A stretch of 38,471 nucleotides of DNA from an uncultured Clostridium sp. (GCA_900553125.1 USCB01000014.1:1-38471), one strand, 5' to 3'. Shown: positions 24,436 to 33,103, numbered from the stretch's first letter. The notes: generated by a model not told the origin, from the sequence alone. Program-made: numbers and translations.

Positions 24436-26481
24436 ATGATAGATTTACAAAAATCAGTACAATATGTAAAAAATGTAGGACCATCAAGAGTAAAAATTTT
24501 AAACAAATTAAATATACAGACTTTACAAGATTTAATAACATATTTCCCAAGAAATTACGAAGATAGAGGAATTGCAAAAAGATTATCAGATTGCAAAGAT
24601 GGAGAAGAGGCTTTAGTAAAAGCAACTGCGGTAACTAAAGTATCTGAAACTTTTGCGGGTAGATTGAAAATATATAGATTGGTAGTAAGAGATGGAGAAA
24701 ATCCTTGCACTATTATTTGGTATAATCAAAGTTATGTAAAAAATATTTTCAAAATAGGCCAGACATATAATTTTTATGGAAAAGTTGATATAAAATCAGG
24801 TAGGTATGAGATGAAATCACCTATTTTTGATGAATCAGGAGTAAATAAAAATACAGGAAAGATAATTCCAATATATCCTTTAACATATGGGATAAGCCAA
24901 AATACCATAAGAAAAATAATAGAAAATGGTGTAGAAGAAGTCTATGGAAATCTTGTTGAAACTATACCTGATTATATAATCAAAAAATATAAACTTATGG
25001 ATTTGAATGAGGCAATAAAAAAGATACATTTTCCAGATAATAAAAATGATTTTATGAGAGCTAGATATAGGCTTGTTTTTGAGGAATTATTGAGTTTTCA
25101 ACTGGCACTTTTACATATAAAACAAAGTTATCAAACAGATGAAAAAGGAATTACATTTAGTAAAGATATAAAAATGAGTGATGTAATAAATACATTACCT
25201 TTTAATCTTACAAATGCACAAAAACGTGTTCTTGAAGAGATAAATCAAGATATGGAAGGTCTAAAACCTATGAATAGATTACTTCAAGGAGATGTTGGTT
25301 CAGGAAAAACTATTGTAAGTATAATAGCGGCATATAAAGCTGTAAAATCAGGATACCAAGCTGCGATACTTGCTCCTACTGCGATTTTGGCTGCACAACA
25401 TATGGAAAATTTTCAGAAGACTCTCAATAAATTTGGTATAAAGTGCGAGCTTTTGGTTTCGAGTATTACAAAGAAAAATAAGAAAATAATAAAAGATAAG
25501 TTAAATAGTGGAGAAATTGATATATTAATAGGAACACATGCGATGCTTGAAGAAGACGTAAGTTTTAAAAATTTGGGGCTGGTTGTAACTGATGAACAAC
25601 ATCGTTTTGGAGTAAAGCAAAGAGCCAAGATTGTATCAAAGGGAAATAATCCGGATGTAATTGTAATGTCCGCAACACCTATTCCTAGAACACTTGCATT
25701 GATTTTATATGGGGACCTTGATATATCAATAATAAATGAACTGCCACCAAATAGAAAGAAAATTGATACATTTGCTGTTAGAAAAAGTTTTGAGGAAAGA
25801 GTAAATCATTTTATAGAAAAACAATTAAATGAAGGAAGACAATGCTATATAGTTTGCCCATTGGTTGAAGAAAATGAAGAAATGAATTTGAAATCTGTAA
25901 CAGAATTGGCAGAAAAGTTGCAAAAAGAAACATTTAGTCAATATAGAGTGGAATTTTTACATGGTAAAATGAAACCTAAAGAAAAAGATGATATTATGTT
26001 AAGATTTAAAAATGGGGAAATTGATATTTTGATTTCTACGACTGTAATAGAAGTTGGGGTTGATGTACCAAATGCAAATATTATGGTAATAGAAAATAGC
26101 GAAAGATTTGGATTAGCACAACTTCATCAGCTTAGAGGCAGAGTTGGTCGTGGTGAATATAAGTCTTATTGTATATTGAAATTCGAAGGAAAGGGAAAAG
26201 TTGTTCAGGAAAGAATGAAAATTATGTGCCAGACAAATGATGGTTTTGTTATATCTGAAAAGGACCTAGAACTTCGTGGCTCTGGTGATTTTTTTGGAAC
26301 AGCTCAACACGGAATTCCTGAGATGAAAATTGCCAATCTTTTTGAGGATATTGATGTATTGAAGACTGTTCAGGATTTAAGCATGAAAATTATGAACGAA
26401 GATGCAAATTTGGAAAAAGATGAAAATTCTAAGCTTAGACATTTAATTAAAAATAGAGTAGCAGGAAGAATTGAAATTTAG
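24436..26481 (+). CDS. recG: ATP-dependent DNA helicase RecG
   Basis: Remodels stalled replication forks and branched recombination intermediates. From ATG 24436 (AAAGGAGG upstream) it is 681 residues, the family norm. The frame is open upstream to 24376, but those 20 codons lie in the palindromic repeat. An N-terminal wedge domain (NKLNIQTLQDLITYFPRNYEDR) precedes the helicase: Walker A GDVGSGKT, box DEQH in TDEQHRFGVKQR, MSATPIPRTLAL, and the C-terminal motifs STTVIEVGVDVPNA and QLRGRVGRG. GSGDFFGTAQHG is the RecG-specific ending. Confidence 0.97.
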   Translation: MIDLQKSVQYVKNVGPSRVKILNKLNIQTLQDLITYFPRNYEDRGIAKRLSDCKDGEEALVKATAVTKVSETFAGRLKIYRLVVRDGENPCTIIWYNQSYVKNIFKIGQTYNFYGKVDIKSGRYEMKSPIFDESGVNKNTGKIIPIYPLTYGISQNTIRKIIENGVEEVYGNLVETIPDYIIKKYKLMDLNEAIKKIHFPDNKNDFMRARYRLVFEELLSFQLALLHIKQSYQTDEKGITFSKDIKMSDVINTLPFNLTNAQKRVLEEINQDMEGLKPMNRLLQGDVGSGKTIVSIIAAYKAVKSGYQAAILAPTAILAAQHMENFQKTLNKFGIKCELLVSSITKKNKKIIKDKLNSGEIDILIGTHAMLEEDVSFKNLGLVVTDEQHRFGVKQRAKIVSKGNNPDVIVMSATPIPRTLALILYGDLDISIINELPPNRKKIDTFAVRKSFEERVNHFIEKQLNEGRQCYIVCPLVEENEEMNLKSVTELAEKLQKETFSQYRVEFLHGKMKPKEKDDIMLRFKNGEIDILISTTVIEVGVDVPNANIMVIENSERFGLAQLHQLRGRVGRGEYKSYCILKFEGKGKVVQERMKIMCQTNDGFVISEKDLELRGSGDFFGTAQHGIPEMKIANLFEDIDVLKTVQDLSMKIMNEDANLEKDENSKLRHLIKNRVAGRIEI

Positions 26482-26552
26482 GATGGAAAAGATTGGAAGG
26501 ATATTTGGCATGACAGGAAGATAGAAAAAATAAAGAAATTTTTAAAAAAGTA

Positions 26553-26581
26553 TTGTAAAATTATGGAAAAAGTGTTATAAT
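26553..26581 (+). promoter_or_regulatory. promoter of the small unit downstream of recG
   Basis: TTGTAA (26553-26558), 17-base spacer, perfect TATAAT (26576-26581). The transcript would begin near 26588 and run to the hairpin ending near 26899. Confidence 0.65.
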
Positions 26582-26631
26582 AAAAAACAGCAACATGTAA
26601 ATTACATATTTAAGAAAAGGAGAATGACCCA

Positions 26632-26769
26632 ATGGAGAAAAAAATGATTGACAGACTTACAGAAACAATTAAAAAGGTTGAGGTTCCGGGGTTAACGAAC
26701 TTTCAAAGATTATATCTTGCACAGATAGAAATCAGAAAGGACGTGAATACGGAAGATACGGAAGAATAA
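26632..26769 (+). CDS. small protein of 45 residues, unknown
   Basis: ATG at 26632 after AAAAGGAGAATG, stop TAA at 26767-26769. The protein is amphipathic with a basic first half (EKKMIDRLTETIKKVEV), a PGLTNFQRLYLAQIEI segment and an acidic end (NTEDTEE). No membrane helix and no family recognised. It has its own promoter and is followed directly by strong RNA hairpins, so the transcript might be a small mRNA, a leader, or a dual-function RNA. Codon usage includes several CCG, ACG and CGG-like triplets, richer in G and C than neighbours. Confidence 0.5.
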   Translation: MEKKMIDRLTETIKKVEVPGLTNFQRLYLAQIEIRKDVNTEDTEE

Positions 26770-26790
26770 TTCCCCAACCGAGCTCTCCTT

Positions 26791-26899
26791 GGCGGGTGCA
26801 AGCTATTTGGCACCCGTCAGAACTAAAAAGATTCCCACTTATAGGTAATTCTTAAAAAGGAAACGATTTAAGCAATACCTCATAAGTGGGAATTTTTTG
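26791..26899 (+). ncRNA. structured RNA element ending in a large terminator hairpin
   Basis: First stem: GGCGGGTGC (26791-26799) with GCACCCGTC (26810-26818), nine pairs including one G-U. Second, larger hairpin at 26831-26893: ATTCCCACTTAT with ATAAGTGGGAAT, then GGTA with TACC and CTTAAA with TTTAAG, followed by TTTTTT. The second can act as terminator. The first is GC-rich in an AT-rich setting and of unknown role. I could not match it to a known riboswitch. Confidence 0.6.
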
Positions 26900-26964
26900 G
26901 TAAAAAACATAAAATCCTTTACAACGACAAAATTAAGTAGTATATTATAAAAGAAAACAAAAAA

Positions 26965-27024
26965 TGCACCAAAAAGACCCGGTCCCAAAAGAACATGTTC
27001 ACAAAAGACCCGGTCCAAAAAGAG
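26965..27024 (-). repeat. two palindromic-repeat half units in tandem (locus 10)
   Basis: Two half units in the same (minus) orientation: AAAGACCCGGTCC occurs at about 26974 and 27005. The first unit is bounded by TGCACC and GAACA. They are direct repeats, not a palindrome, and sit just before the ribosome site of the next gene. Confidence 0.8.
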
Positions 27025-27045
27025 CAAAAGGAGAGAAAAGAAAAT

Positions 27046-27225
27046 ATGATACTAAAAACAATATCATTAATTTTAATTTTAATAGGAGTAGTATTTATAT
27101 ATGATGCGAGAATATTAAGTACAAACTGGTTTAGCTTTGGAGATCAAAATCAAGCGACTACAGGGCTAAAAATACTTGGATTTATAATTGCAATAATAGG
27201 TGCAATTATATTTTATGGCATATGA
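27046..27225 (+). CDS. small two-helix membrane protein
   Basis: 59 residues from ATG 27046, chosen because AAAGGAGAG lies upstream; the open frame reaches 26995 but that part is repeat sequence. Two hydrophobic segments (about 3-20 and 41-58) flank a polar loop, ARILSTNWFSFGDQNQATTGLK split across residues 22-42. Similar short proteins occur in Clostridia without known function. It is likely in the cell membrane. Confidence 0.65.
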   Translation: MILKTISLILILIGVVFIYDARILSTNWFSFGDQNQATTGLKILGFIIAIIGAIIFYGI

Positions 27226-27297
27226 TTTTTTTACTGAATTAATAAAAATTTTGTAAAAAGAAAAAATTTTCAATAAGAAAAAAAGCCCCAAAAACTA

Positions 27298-27326
27298 TTG
27301 ATAAAAAAAATTTTTTTGTATATAAT
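27298..27326 (+). promoter_or_regulatory. promoter of the Lon-like protease gene
   Basis: TTGATA (27298-27303), 17-base A/T-run spacer, perfect TATAAT (27321-27326), about 30 bases before the start codon at 27358. The spacer is A7-T7, likely intrinsically curved. Confidence 0.75.
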
Positions 27327-27357
27327 ACAATTTATAAAAAAGTAATGGAGGAAACCA

Positions 27358-28293
27358 ATGAAAAATAAAAATGAATTAAATTATAAACAACTAAAAATGA
27401 CATGTGATCCAGAAGTGTTTAAATTTGAAACAACAGAAAATCTGGAATCAATAACTACAGGAATAGGTCAAGATAGGGGAATAAAAGCATTAGAATTTGG
27501 AATAAGTGTTAATATTAAAGGATATAACATCTATATTGAAGGACCAAGTGGTGTAGGAAAGACAATGTACACAAAGAACTATTTGGGAAAAATTGCTAAA
27601 AAGAAAAAAGTTCCACAGGATTGGTGTTATATATATAATTTTAATAATCCAAATGAGCCAATTGCTGTATCTCTTCAAGCTGGACATGGAAAAGAATTTA
27701 AAGAAGATATGGAAAGCTTTATCAAGGAGATTAAAAAGGACATTAAAAATACATTTAATAATGATGATTTTGAAAAAGAAAAGGCTTTAATAAAACAAGA
27801 ATATGAAGAAAAAAGAGAAAAATTAATGGAAAAACTATCAAATGATGCTTTAGAATATAGTTTTCAAGTTAAATCAGCCCAAAATGGTATTTATATGATG
27901 CCTATTCTTGATGGAAAAGCTTTAAAAGAAGATGAATTTGATAAACTAGATGAAGATATAAGAAGTCAATTTGAGGAAAAGTCAACAGTAGTTCAAGATA
28001 TGATAATGGATGTAATAGGTAAAATAAAACAAATAGAGAGAGTATCTGACAAGAAAATTGATGCATGGCAATCAAATGTGGCTTTACTTACTGTAAATGT
28101 TCATATAAATATGTTAAAGGCAAAATATAAAAGAAATAAGAAAATAAATCAATTTTTGACAAATGTAAAAAAGGATGTACTAAAAAATGTACCTGTATTT
28201 TTAGCAGAAGATACAAATGAACAAAAAAATCAAACACAACGGACCTGTTGGACCTCAATTGGGACAAACTCAAGACCCATGTTTAAATTATAG
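27358..28293 (+). CDS. Lon-like AAA protease (AAA_32 type), N-terminal part
   Basis: Opens a gene that is continued in another frame at about 28230. The P-loop GPSGVGKT is at 62-69. A helical region rich in Lys/Glu (about 120-175) follows, with YIYNFNNPNEPIAVSLQAG before it, as in the AAA_32 family of ATP-dependent Lon-related proteases. The frame ends at 28293 with nonsense after EDTNEQ. Removing one A from the A7 run at 28223-28229 joins it to the next frame and gives one protein of 801 residues, normal for the family. It is either a real frameshift, an assembly error, or slippage at the A run. Confidence 0.85.
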   Translation: MKNKNELNYKQLKMTCDPEVFKFETTENLESITTGIGQDRGIKALEFGISVNIKGYNIYIEGPSGVGKTMYTKNYLGKIAKKKKVPQDWCYIYNFNNPNEPIAVSLQAGHGKEFKEDMESFIKEIKKDIKNTFNNDDFEKEKALIKQEYEEKREKLMEKLSNDALEYSFQVKSAQNGIYMMPILDGKALKEDEFDKLDEDIRSQFEEKSTVVQDMIMDVIGKIKQIERVSDKKIDAWQSNVALLTVNVHINMLKAKYKRNKKINQFLTNVKKDVLKNVPVFLAEDTNEQKNQTQRTCWTSIGTNSRPMFKL

Positions 28294-29764
28294 AGTTAAT
28301 TTATTTGTTGATAATAGCGAATTAGAGGGTGCACCTGTAATAATGGATTCTAACTATTCATATCAAAATATGTTTGGAAAACTAGAATATGAAAATTATT
28401 ATGGAGCATTAAAAACTGATTTTACAATGTTACAAGCTGGACTACTTCATAAGGCAAATGGTGGATATATAATTTTCCAAGCAAAAGATTTATTAGCAAA
28501 TGGAATTAGTTATGATACTTTAAAAAAGGCATTAAGAATAAAGGAAATTGCTATAGAAAATGCTGTTGAACAACATTCTTCAATGGTTATGGTGTCTTTA
28601 AAACCTGAACCAATACCGCTTGATTTAAAAGTAATATTAATAGGTGATAGTAGTATATATCAAGCACTTCTTGCAATGGATTCTGATTTTAGAAATTTAT
28701 TTAAAGTAAAGGTGGAATGGGAAGATAGTGCAGAGGCAAATGCAGAAAATGTAAACAGATTGGCAAGAATAATACATGATTATTGCATTCAGGCTGAACT
28801 TTTGCAGCTAGATAAGTTTGCAATGGCAAAAGTTGTAGAATATGCATCAAGATTAGCAGGAGATCAAACTAAAATATCTACTTTGTTTAATGATATATTC
28901 GAGGTAATAGGAGAGGCATCAACATGGGCAAAATTATCAAAATCAAAATTGATTACAACTAACTTTATAGATAAAGCATTAAAGGAACAAAAAGAAAGAG
29001 TTAAAAAATATGATTCAATGTACACAGATATGATAAAAGATAATTCACTTCTTATATCAACCTCAGGTTCTAAGGTCGGAGAGTTAAATGGATTGACAGT
29101 TATGACAATTGGAAATACAATGTTTGGAAAACCGGCAAAAATTACAGTAAACACATATACAGGTAAAAATGGAATAGTCGATATTGAAAGAGAAGTAGAA
29201 ATGTCAGGCTCTACACACTCAAAAGGTGTATTAATCTTAAATGGATTTTTAGGAGAAAGATTTGCTCAAGATATTCCACTAAGTTTAACTGCAAGTATAT
29301 GTTTTGAACAATTATATAATGGAGTTGATGGAGATAGTGCCTCAAGTACAGAACTTTATGGACTTCTTTCAAGTTTATCAGGTGTACCTATCAATCAGGC
29401 GATAGCAGTTACAGGTTCTGTAAACCAAAAAGGAGAAATCCAGCCAATTGGTGGTGTAAATGAAAAAATTGAAGGATTTTATCAAATTTGTAAAATGAGA
29501 GGACTAGATGGTTCTCATGGTGTTATGATACCAATTCAGAATGTTAAAAATTTACAGCTTTCAGATGAAGTAATAGATAGTGTAAGAAATGGATTATTTA
29601 CAATTTATGCTATAGCTACAATAGATGAGGGAATTGAAATTTTAACAGGAGTACCAGCAGGAAAGAAAGACAAAGATGGAAAATTCTCAGCTGGAAGTAT
29701 TAACTATCTAGTATATGAAAAATTGAAAAAATACGCGGAGATTAGTAGAAATGAAGAAATTTAA
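28217..29764 (+). CDS. Lon-like AAA protease (AAA_32 type), C-terminal part
   Basis: Second half of the split gene. It starts in effect at about 28230; the ATG at 28217 overlaps the first frame and has no ribosome site. LNYRVNLFVDN and the GALKTDFTMLQAGLLHKANGGYIIFQAKDLL segment complete the ATPase module. The C-terminal Lon proteolytic domain has the catalytic serine in DGDSASST and lysine in GGVNEKIEGF, the Ser-Lys dyad, so the protease part is intact. The protein degrades damaged or regulatory proteins in the cytoplasm. The end overlaps the pilin-like gene by 14 bases. Confidence 0.85.
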   Translation: MNKKIKHNGPVGPQLGQTQDPCLNYRVNLFVDNSELEGAPVIMDSNYSYQNMFGKLEYENYYGALKTDFTMLQAGLLHKANGGYIIFQAKDLLANGISYDTLKKALRIKEIAIENAVEQHSSMVMVSLKPEPIPLDLKVILIGDSSIYQALLAMDSDFRNLFKVKVEWEDSAEANAENVNRLARIIHDYCIQAELLQLDKFAMAKVVEYASRLAGDQTKISTLFNDIFEVIGEASTWAKLSKSKLITTNFIDKALKEQKERVKKYDSMYTDMIKDNSLLISTSGSKVGELNGLTVMTIGNTMFGKPAKITVNTYTGKNGIVDIEREVEMSGSTHSKGVLILNGFLGERFAQDIPLSLTASICFEQLYNGVDGDSASSTELYGLLSSLSGVPINQAIAVTGSVNQKGEIQPIGGVNEKIEGFYQICKMRGLDGSHGVMIPIQNVKNLQLSDEVIDSVRNGLFTIYAIATIDEGIEILTGVPAGKKDKDGKFSAGSINYLVYEKLKKYAEISRNEEI

Positions 29765-30593
29765 GAGTGATAAAGGTGTTACATTAATTATATTAACTTT
29801 AACTATAATTGTTTTAGTTTTAATAACAGGAGTTACTATAGGAAATTTAAATGGACAATTAGCACTTAAAAAATTAAATAATTTATATGGTGATATAGAT
29901 TCAATAAGTACAAAGGTGTCAGACTATTATTTAAAGAATAATAGTCTACCTGTATATGATAATAAATATCTATCAAAGGAAAATTTGAAACTTTTATTTA
30001 CATCTAAAGGTCAAGATGATGCATTTGTAAATATAAATGATAATGATAATTATTATGTTTTAAATTTATCTAAATTAGAAAATTTAACTTTAAATTATGG
30101 AAGAGATTATAAAAAATGGCCTGAAAGTGGTAGATATGCTGAATGTCAGGATTTATACATAATAAATGAACAAACACATCAAATATACTATCCGGAAGGC
30201 GTTGAATATCAAGGAGATATGTTTTTTACTAGAGAAAATTCGAATAATGTCCAAATTGAAAAGGTTACAACCCAAAAGATAGCAGGCAATGGAATCACAA
30301 TTTCAATTAACAATATAAGAAAAGACACATTGACTGGTGGAATGGTATTGACTGTAGATGTAAAATTAAATATACAAGGAGATTTGGAAAAAGATACATT
30401 AAAATATTTCTGGAAGGAATATAATTATGTAGATGGTGTTAAATATACGCCTTTTTCGATAGACAGTAATAATACAGCAACATTATCAAGTAGAAAATTA
30501 TCAACATCAATTACATCATGTATTTTAGAAGTAAAAATTTTAGACAAAAACGGAAATGAATATACAGCAAGTTCAACGGTTAATGTTCCATAA
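29751..30593 (+). CDS. type IV pilin-like membrane protein
   Basis: 280 residues. The start is MKKFKSDKGVTLIILTLTI, a short basic leader, a Gly-Val junction and a long hydrophobic helix (about 10-29). This is like a class III or prepilin signal, though the usual Glu at +5 is missing. It would be cut after G9 and be anchored or assembled outside the cell. The rest is a hydrophilic, strand-rich domain with no recognised fold; the C-terminal 90 residues look like an Ig-type repeat. Its start lies inside the Lon-like gene (ATG 29751), so translation is coupled. No pilus assembly ATPase is nearby. Confidence 0.55.
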   Translation: MKKFKSDKGVTLIILTLTIIVLVLITGVTIGNLNGQLALKKLNNLYGDIDSISTKVSDYYLKNNSLPVYDNKYLSKENLKLLFTSKGQDDAFVNINDNDNYYVLNLSKLENLTLNYGRDYKKWPESGRYAECQDLYIINEQTHQIYYPEGVEYQGDMFFTRENSNNVQIEKVTTQKIAGNGITISINNIRKDTLTGGMVLTVDVKLNIQGDLEKDTLKYFWKEYNYVDGVKYTPFSIDSNNTATLSSRKLSTSITSCILEVKILDKNGNEYTASSTVNVP

Positions 30594-31177
30594 AATCTAA
30601 TGGATTTACATATTCACCATTGAGTCTTATACCAAAATGTAAATGGGGTCCGAGTTGTGGCTCCATTTGTGTATTTTCCGGCTACTATCTTTATATTTAT
30701 TTCCAAGAACTCCGTCAACATATTTTGGTCCTACAATCCCTAAGACTTGACCTTTAACAACTTTATCACCGGTTTTTACAATGAAATTTGGATTACAATG
30801 ACAATATGAGTATTTAAATTCACCATTTTCGTGATTCTCATCTGTTAATGTTATAGTGTAACCTCCACCACCTAAGAAGCCGAACGAATGAAATTGTACC
30901 ATTTGAAACTGCAACAAATTCATGACCTTCTGGGGCTCCAATATCTATTCCTTTATGATAAGTTGATGCTCCGAGATGTTGGTGCTGTTCTTTTTCCAAA
31001 ATATGAGTTGATTTTTGATATACCAGGTGCAGGCCATAAGAGTGAGCCGTTTTCGACAAAATCTATTATTTTATTGTTATTGGATTTTGTTTGAGTATAG
31101 TTTGGAATAAAAAAAATCGAAATAAAAATTGTTAGTATTAAAATGAAATAAAAAGTTGTATTAAAATGTTTTTCTAT
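30580..31177 (-). pseudogene. M23 peptidase, broken by four frameshifts
   Basis: Reading down the minus strand, parts of one M23 (LytM) protein appear in successive frames. They are a membrane helix (LTIFISIFFIPNYTQ), WPAPGISKINSYFGKRT, GASTYHKGIDIGAPEG (zinc His and Asp), GGGGYTITLT with KTGDKVVKGQVLGIVG, and GPHLHFGIRLNGEYVNP (second zinc site). The order and spacing match a complete enzyme of about 195 residues, so it was functional recently. Four frame changes and an ATA at the expected start show decay. Its end overlaps the pilin-like gene by 14 bases on the opposite strand. Confidence 0.8.
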
Positions 31178-31261
31178 TGTTTTAACCTCTTTTCTTTTTG
31201 ATTTTCGGTGTTATTATAGAATATAAATGAATTTTTGTCAAATATATTTGGATAAAAATAG

Positions 31262-31339
31262 TGTCAAGGCCTTATGGGAAGTTACTGTTCACAGCTAGAT
31301 TTATTCGCCATACACAGTAACTTCCCATAAGTATTGACA
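31262..31339. repeat. second type of long palindrome
   Basis: CTTATGGGAAGTTACTGT (31271-31288) and ACAGTAACTTCCCATAAG (31314-31331) are perfect 18-base arms around a 25-base loop; TGTCAA (31262) and TTGACA (31334) add an outer pair. The sequence is unrelated to the GGGACCGG family. No T run follows, so a terminator role is unlikely. Confidence 0.8.
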
Positions 31340-31391
31340 AAGTTAAATGTTTTCCAATTATGCTACTTTTTCAGCAGTCACCAAAAAACGT

Positions 31392-31416
31392 CTTTTTAGT
31401 GTATTTTTCTAAAAAG
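31392..31416 (-). terminator. possible terminator of the AAA/PD-(D/E)XK gene
   Basis: On the minus strand CTTTTTAG and CTAAAAAG form an 8-base stem (31416-31392) followed after three bases by TTTTTT. It overlaps the stop codon at 31409-31411. Confidence 0.45.
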
Positions 31417-33076
31417 TTACCATTTTAAATTCTTTTCCTTTAAAAGCAAAAACCATCCTAGTAATATTCTTAAATCCACGTTCAATCAAATTTTCCTCAT
31501 ACTTTTTATCAATAATTTGTTTTTTAGCATTTTCAATAGTCTGTTCAATAGTAGTTTCCAATAAATCATCCAAAACCTTAAACTCAATGATAAAACTATT
31601 ACCATTTTTATCTATAGGTTCTAACATAATATCATATCTACCAAAACCAGACTCACGGTTAGAATTTACATAGTAAGTATCTTTTAAACAGACAAGCATA
31701 CCTAAAACAAAAGCATGATAAAAGTTTTCAGCAGTGTTTTCTCCAACATCCATAAAACTAAACATTTGTCTTACAAGAACTATAAATTTTCTTTCAAATT
31801 CATGCATATTTAATGTTACCAAATCATTCAAAATTGAGCGAAGGTCATTTCCTATTACTTTATTGCTGAACCAATCTCTAATTATTCCTTCAAATAAGTT
31901 TTTTATCTCATAATTTGGAAGTGCAACTTTATAAATACTTTCTGCTAGACTTACAACTTCTGTAATTTTTAAATATCCTGTTCCTAAAAGTAGTCCCCAT
32001 ATATTATCTTCGTTTTGTTCAATTCCTACTATAATTGTTTCAAAATTTATAGGAACTGTTATTTCTTCACCTCGTAGTAATGTTTCGATTTTTTGTTTTA
32101 TTGTTGATGAGTTCTTTAATATTAGTTTTATCAAATCGTTTGAACTGGTATTTACCCAATATGGCATTAATTTTCTGTTTTTTAAATATTTTAATATACT
32201 CCATGGATTATATATACCTTCAGTATCGCCTATTTTATATCCATCATACCATTCTTTAATTTTTTCTTTATCATCTTGTACGTTAAAGTCTTGTATAATT
32301 TTGTCCATTTCTTTTTCAGTAATACCGAAATCTTCTGAAAAATCATTGTCTAAAATTGTAAATACATCAAAATTATTAGCTCCACTAAATATACTTTCTT
32401 TTGCAACTCTTGAAACTCCTGTCAATACTGTTTTTTCGATGTATTGATTATCCTTAAATGTTGTACCATAAAATGTTCTGAAAAATTCAATTGCCTCATC
32501 ATAAAACCCTTGAACATATGCATTTTGTAGGGGTACATCATATTCATCTAAAAATAACATTACTGGCTTTTCATATTCTCTGTATAACATTCGTGATAGT
32601 AATTTTATGGCTCCTTGAAGTTGAATTTTGTTTGCCTTCAAATTTAGAACTGTATTAAACATTTCTTTTTCTACATCAAATATTTTTTCACTTTTTAATA
32701 AATTTGCATGTTCTATAAACAGTTCATTTAACTCTGTTTGAAATAGTAACATCATTTCTTCTGGATTTGAACCTCTAACATCTTTTAGTGTAATATAAAT
32801 ACAAGGATATGCTCCTAATTTTGATGTATATTTTTCTCCTTGTTCCATTATTTTTAGCCCCTCAAAAAGCTTGTCTGTGTCTTTTTTCTCACAATCAAAG
32901 AAGTACCTTAATGTACTCATATTTAATGTTTTTCCGAATCTTCTCGGTCTTGTTACAAGTATTACTCTACTTTGATTATCAATTATATGTTTTATATATA
33001 GTGTTTTATCTATATAATAGTTATTGGTTGTACGAAGTCTTTTGAAATCACTTTCTCCTAATCCTATTTCTGGCAT
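31409..33076 (-). CDS. AAA-ATPase-like protein with PD-(D/E)XK nuclease domain
   Basis: 555 residues of a widespread family (AAA-ATPase-like plus DUF1703/PDDEXK_9). The start MPEIGLGESDFKRLR and the modified P-loop RPRRFGKT (43-50) are typical. VMLFLDEYD (172-180) is the Walker B region. The C-terminal domain has GRYDIM (D482) and FIIEFKV (E498, K500), the D...E-x-K of the nuclease fold. Members are often present in many copies in gut bacteria; defence or mobile functions are suspected but not established. It stands alone with its own promoter on the minus strand, between genes on the plus strand. Confidence 0.88.
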   Translation of the reverse strand: MPEIGLGESDFKRLRTTNNYYIDKTLYIKHIIDNQSRVILVTRPRRFGKTLNMSTLRYFFDCEKKDTDKLFEGLKIMEQGEKYTSKLGAYPCIYITLKDVRGSNPEEMMLLFQTELNELFIEHANLLKSEKIFDVEKEMFNTVLNLKANKIQLQGAIKLLSRMLYREYEKPVMLFLDEYDVPLQNAYVQGFYDEAIEFFRTFYGTTFKDNQYIEKTVLTGVSRVAKESIFSGANNFDVFTILDNDFSEDFGITEKEMDKIIQDFNVQDDKEKIKEWYDGYKIGDTEGIYNPWSILKYLKNRKLMPYWVNTSSNDLIKLILKNSSTIKQKIETLLRGEEITVPINFETIIVGIEQNEDNIWGLLLGTGYLKITEVVSLAESIYKVALPNYEIKNLFEGIIRDWFSNKVIGNDLRSILNDLVTLNMHEFERKFIVLVRQMFSFMDVGENTAENFYHAFVLGMLVCLKDTYYVNSNRESGFGRYDIMLEPIDKNGNSFIIEFKVLDDLLETTIEQTIENAKKQIIDKKYEENLIERGFKNITRMVFAFKGKEFKMVTF

Positions 33077-33103
33077 TTATATGCACCTCCTCAATCTGAA
33101 GAA

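Noticed and set aside
24357..24566. Plus-strand ORF of 69 codons overlapping the start of recG
   Set aside because: It translates the palindromic repeat and an alternate frame of recG; the recG frame carries the conserved protein.
28240..28275. Palindromic repeat inserted in the Lon-like gene as the cause of its split
   Set aside because: GGACCTGTTGGACCTC and GGGACA look similar to the repeat, but the segment reads as normal coding sequence (NGPVGPQLGQTQDP) with no arms, and the break maps to the A7 run just upstream.
30888..31094. Plus-strand ORF of 68 codons
   Set aside because: It is the antisense of the decayed M23 gene, has no ribosome site and no recognisable sequence.
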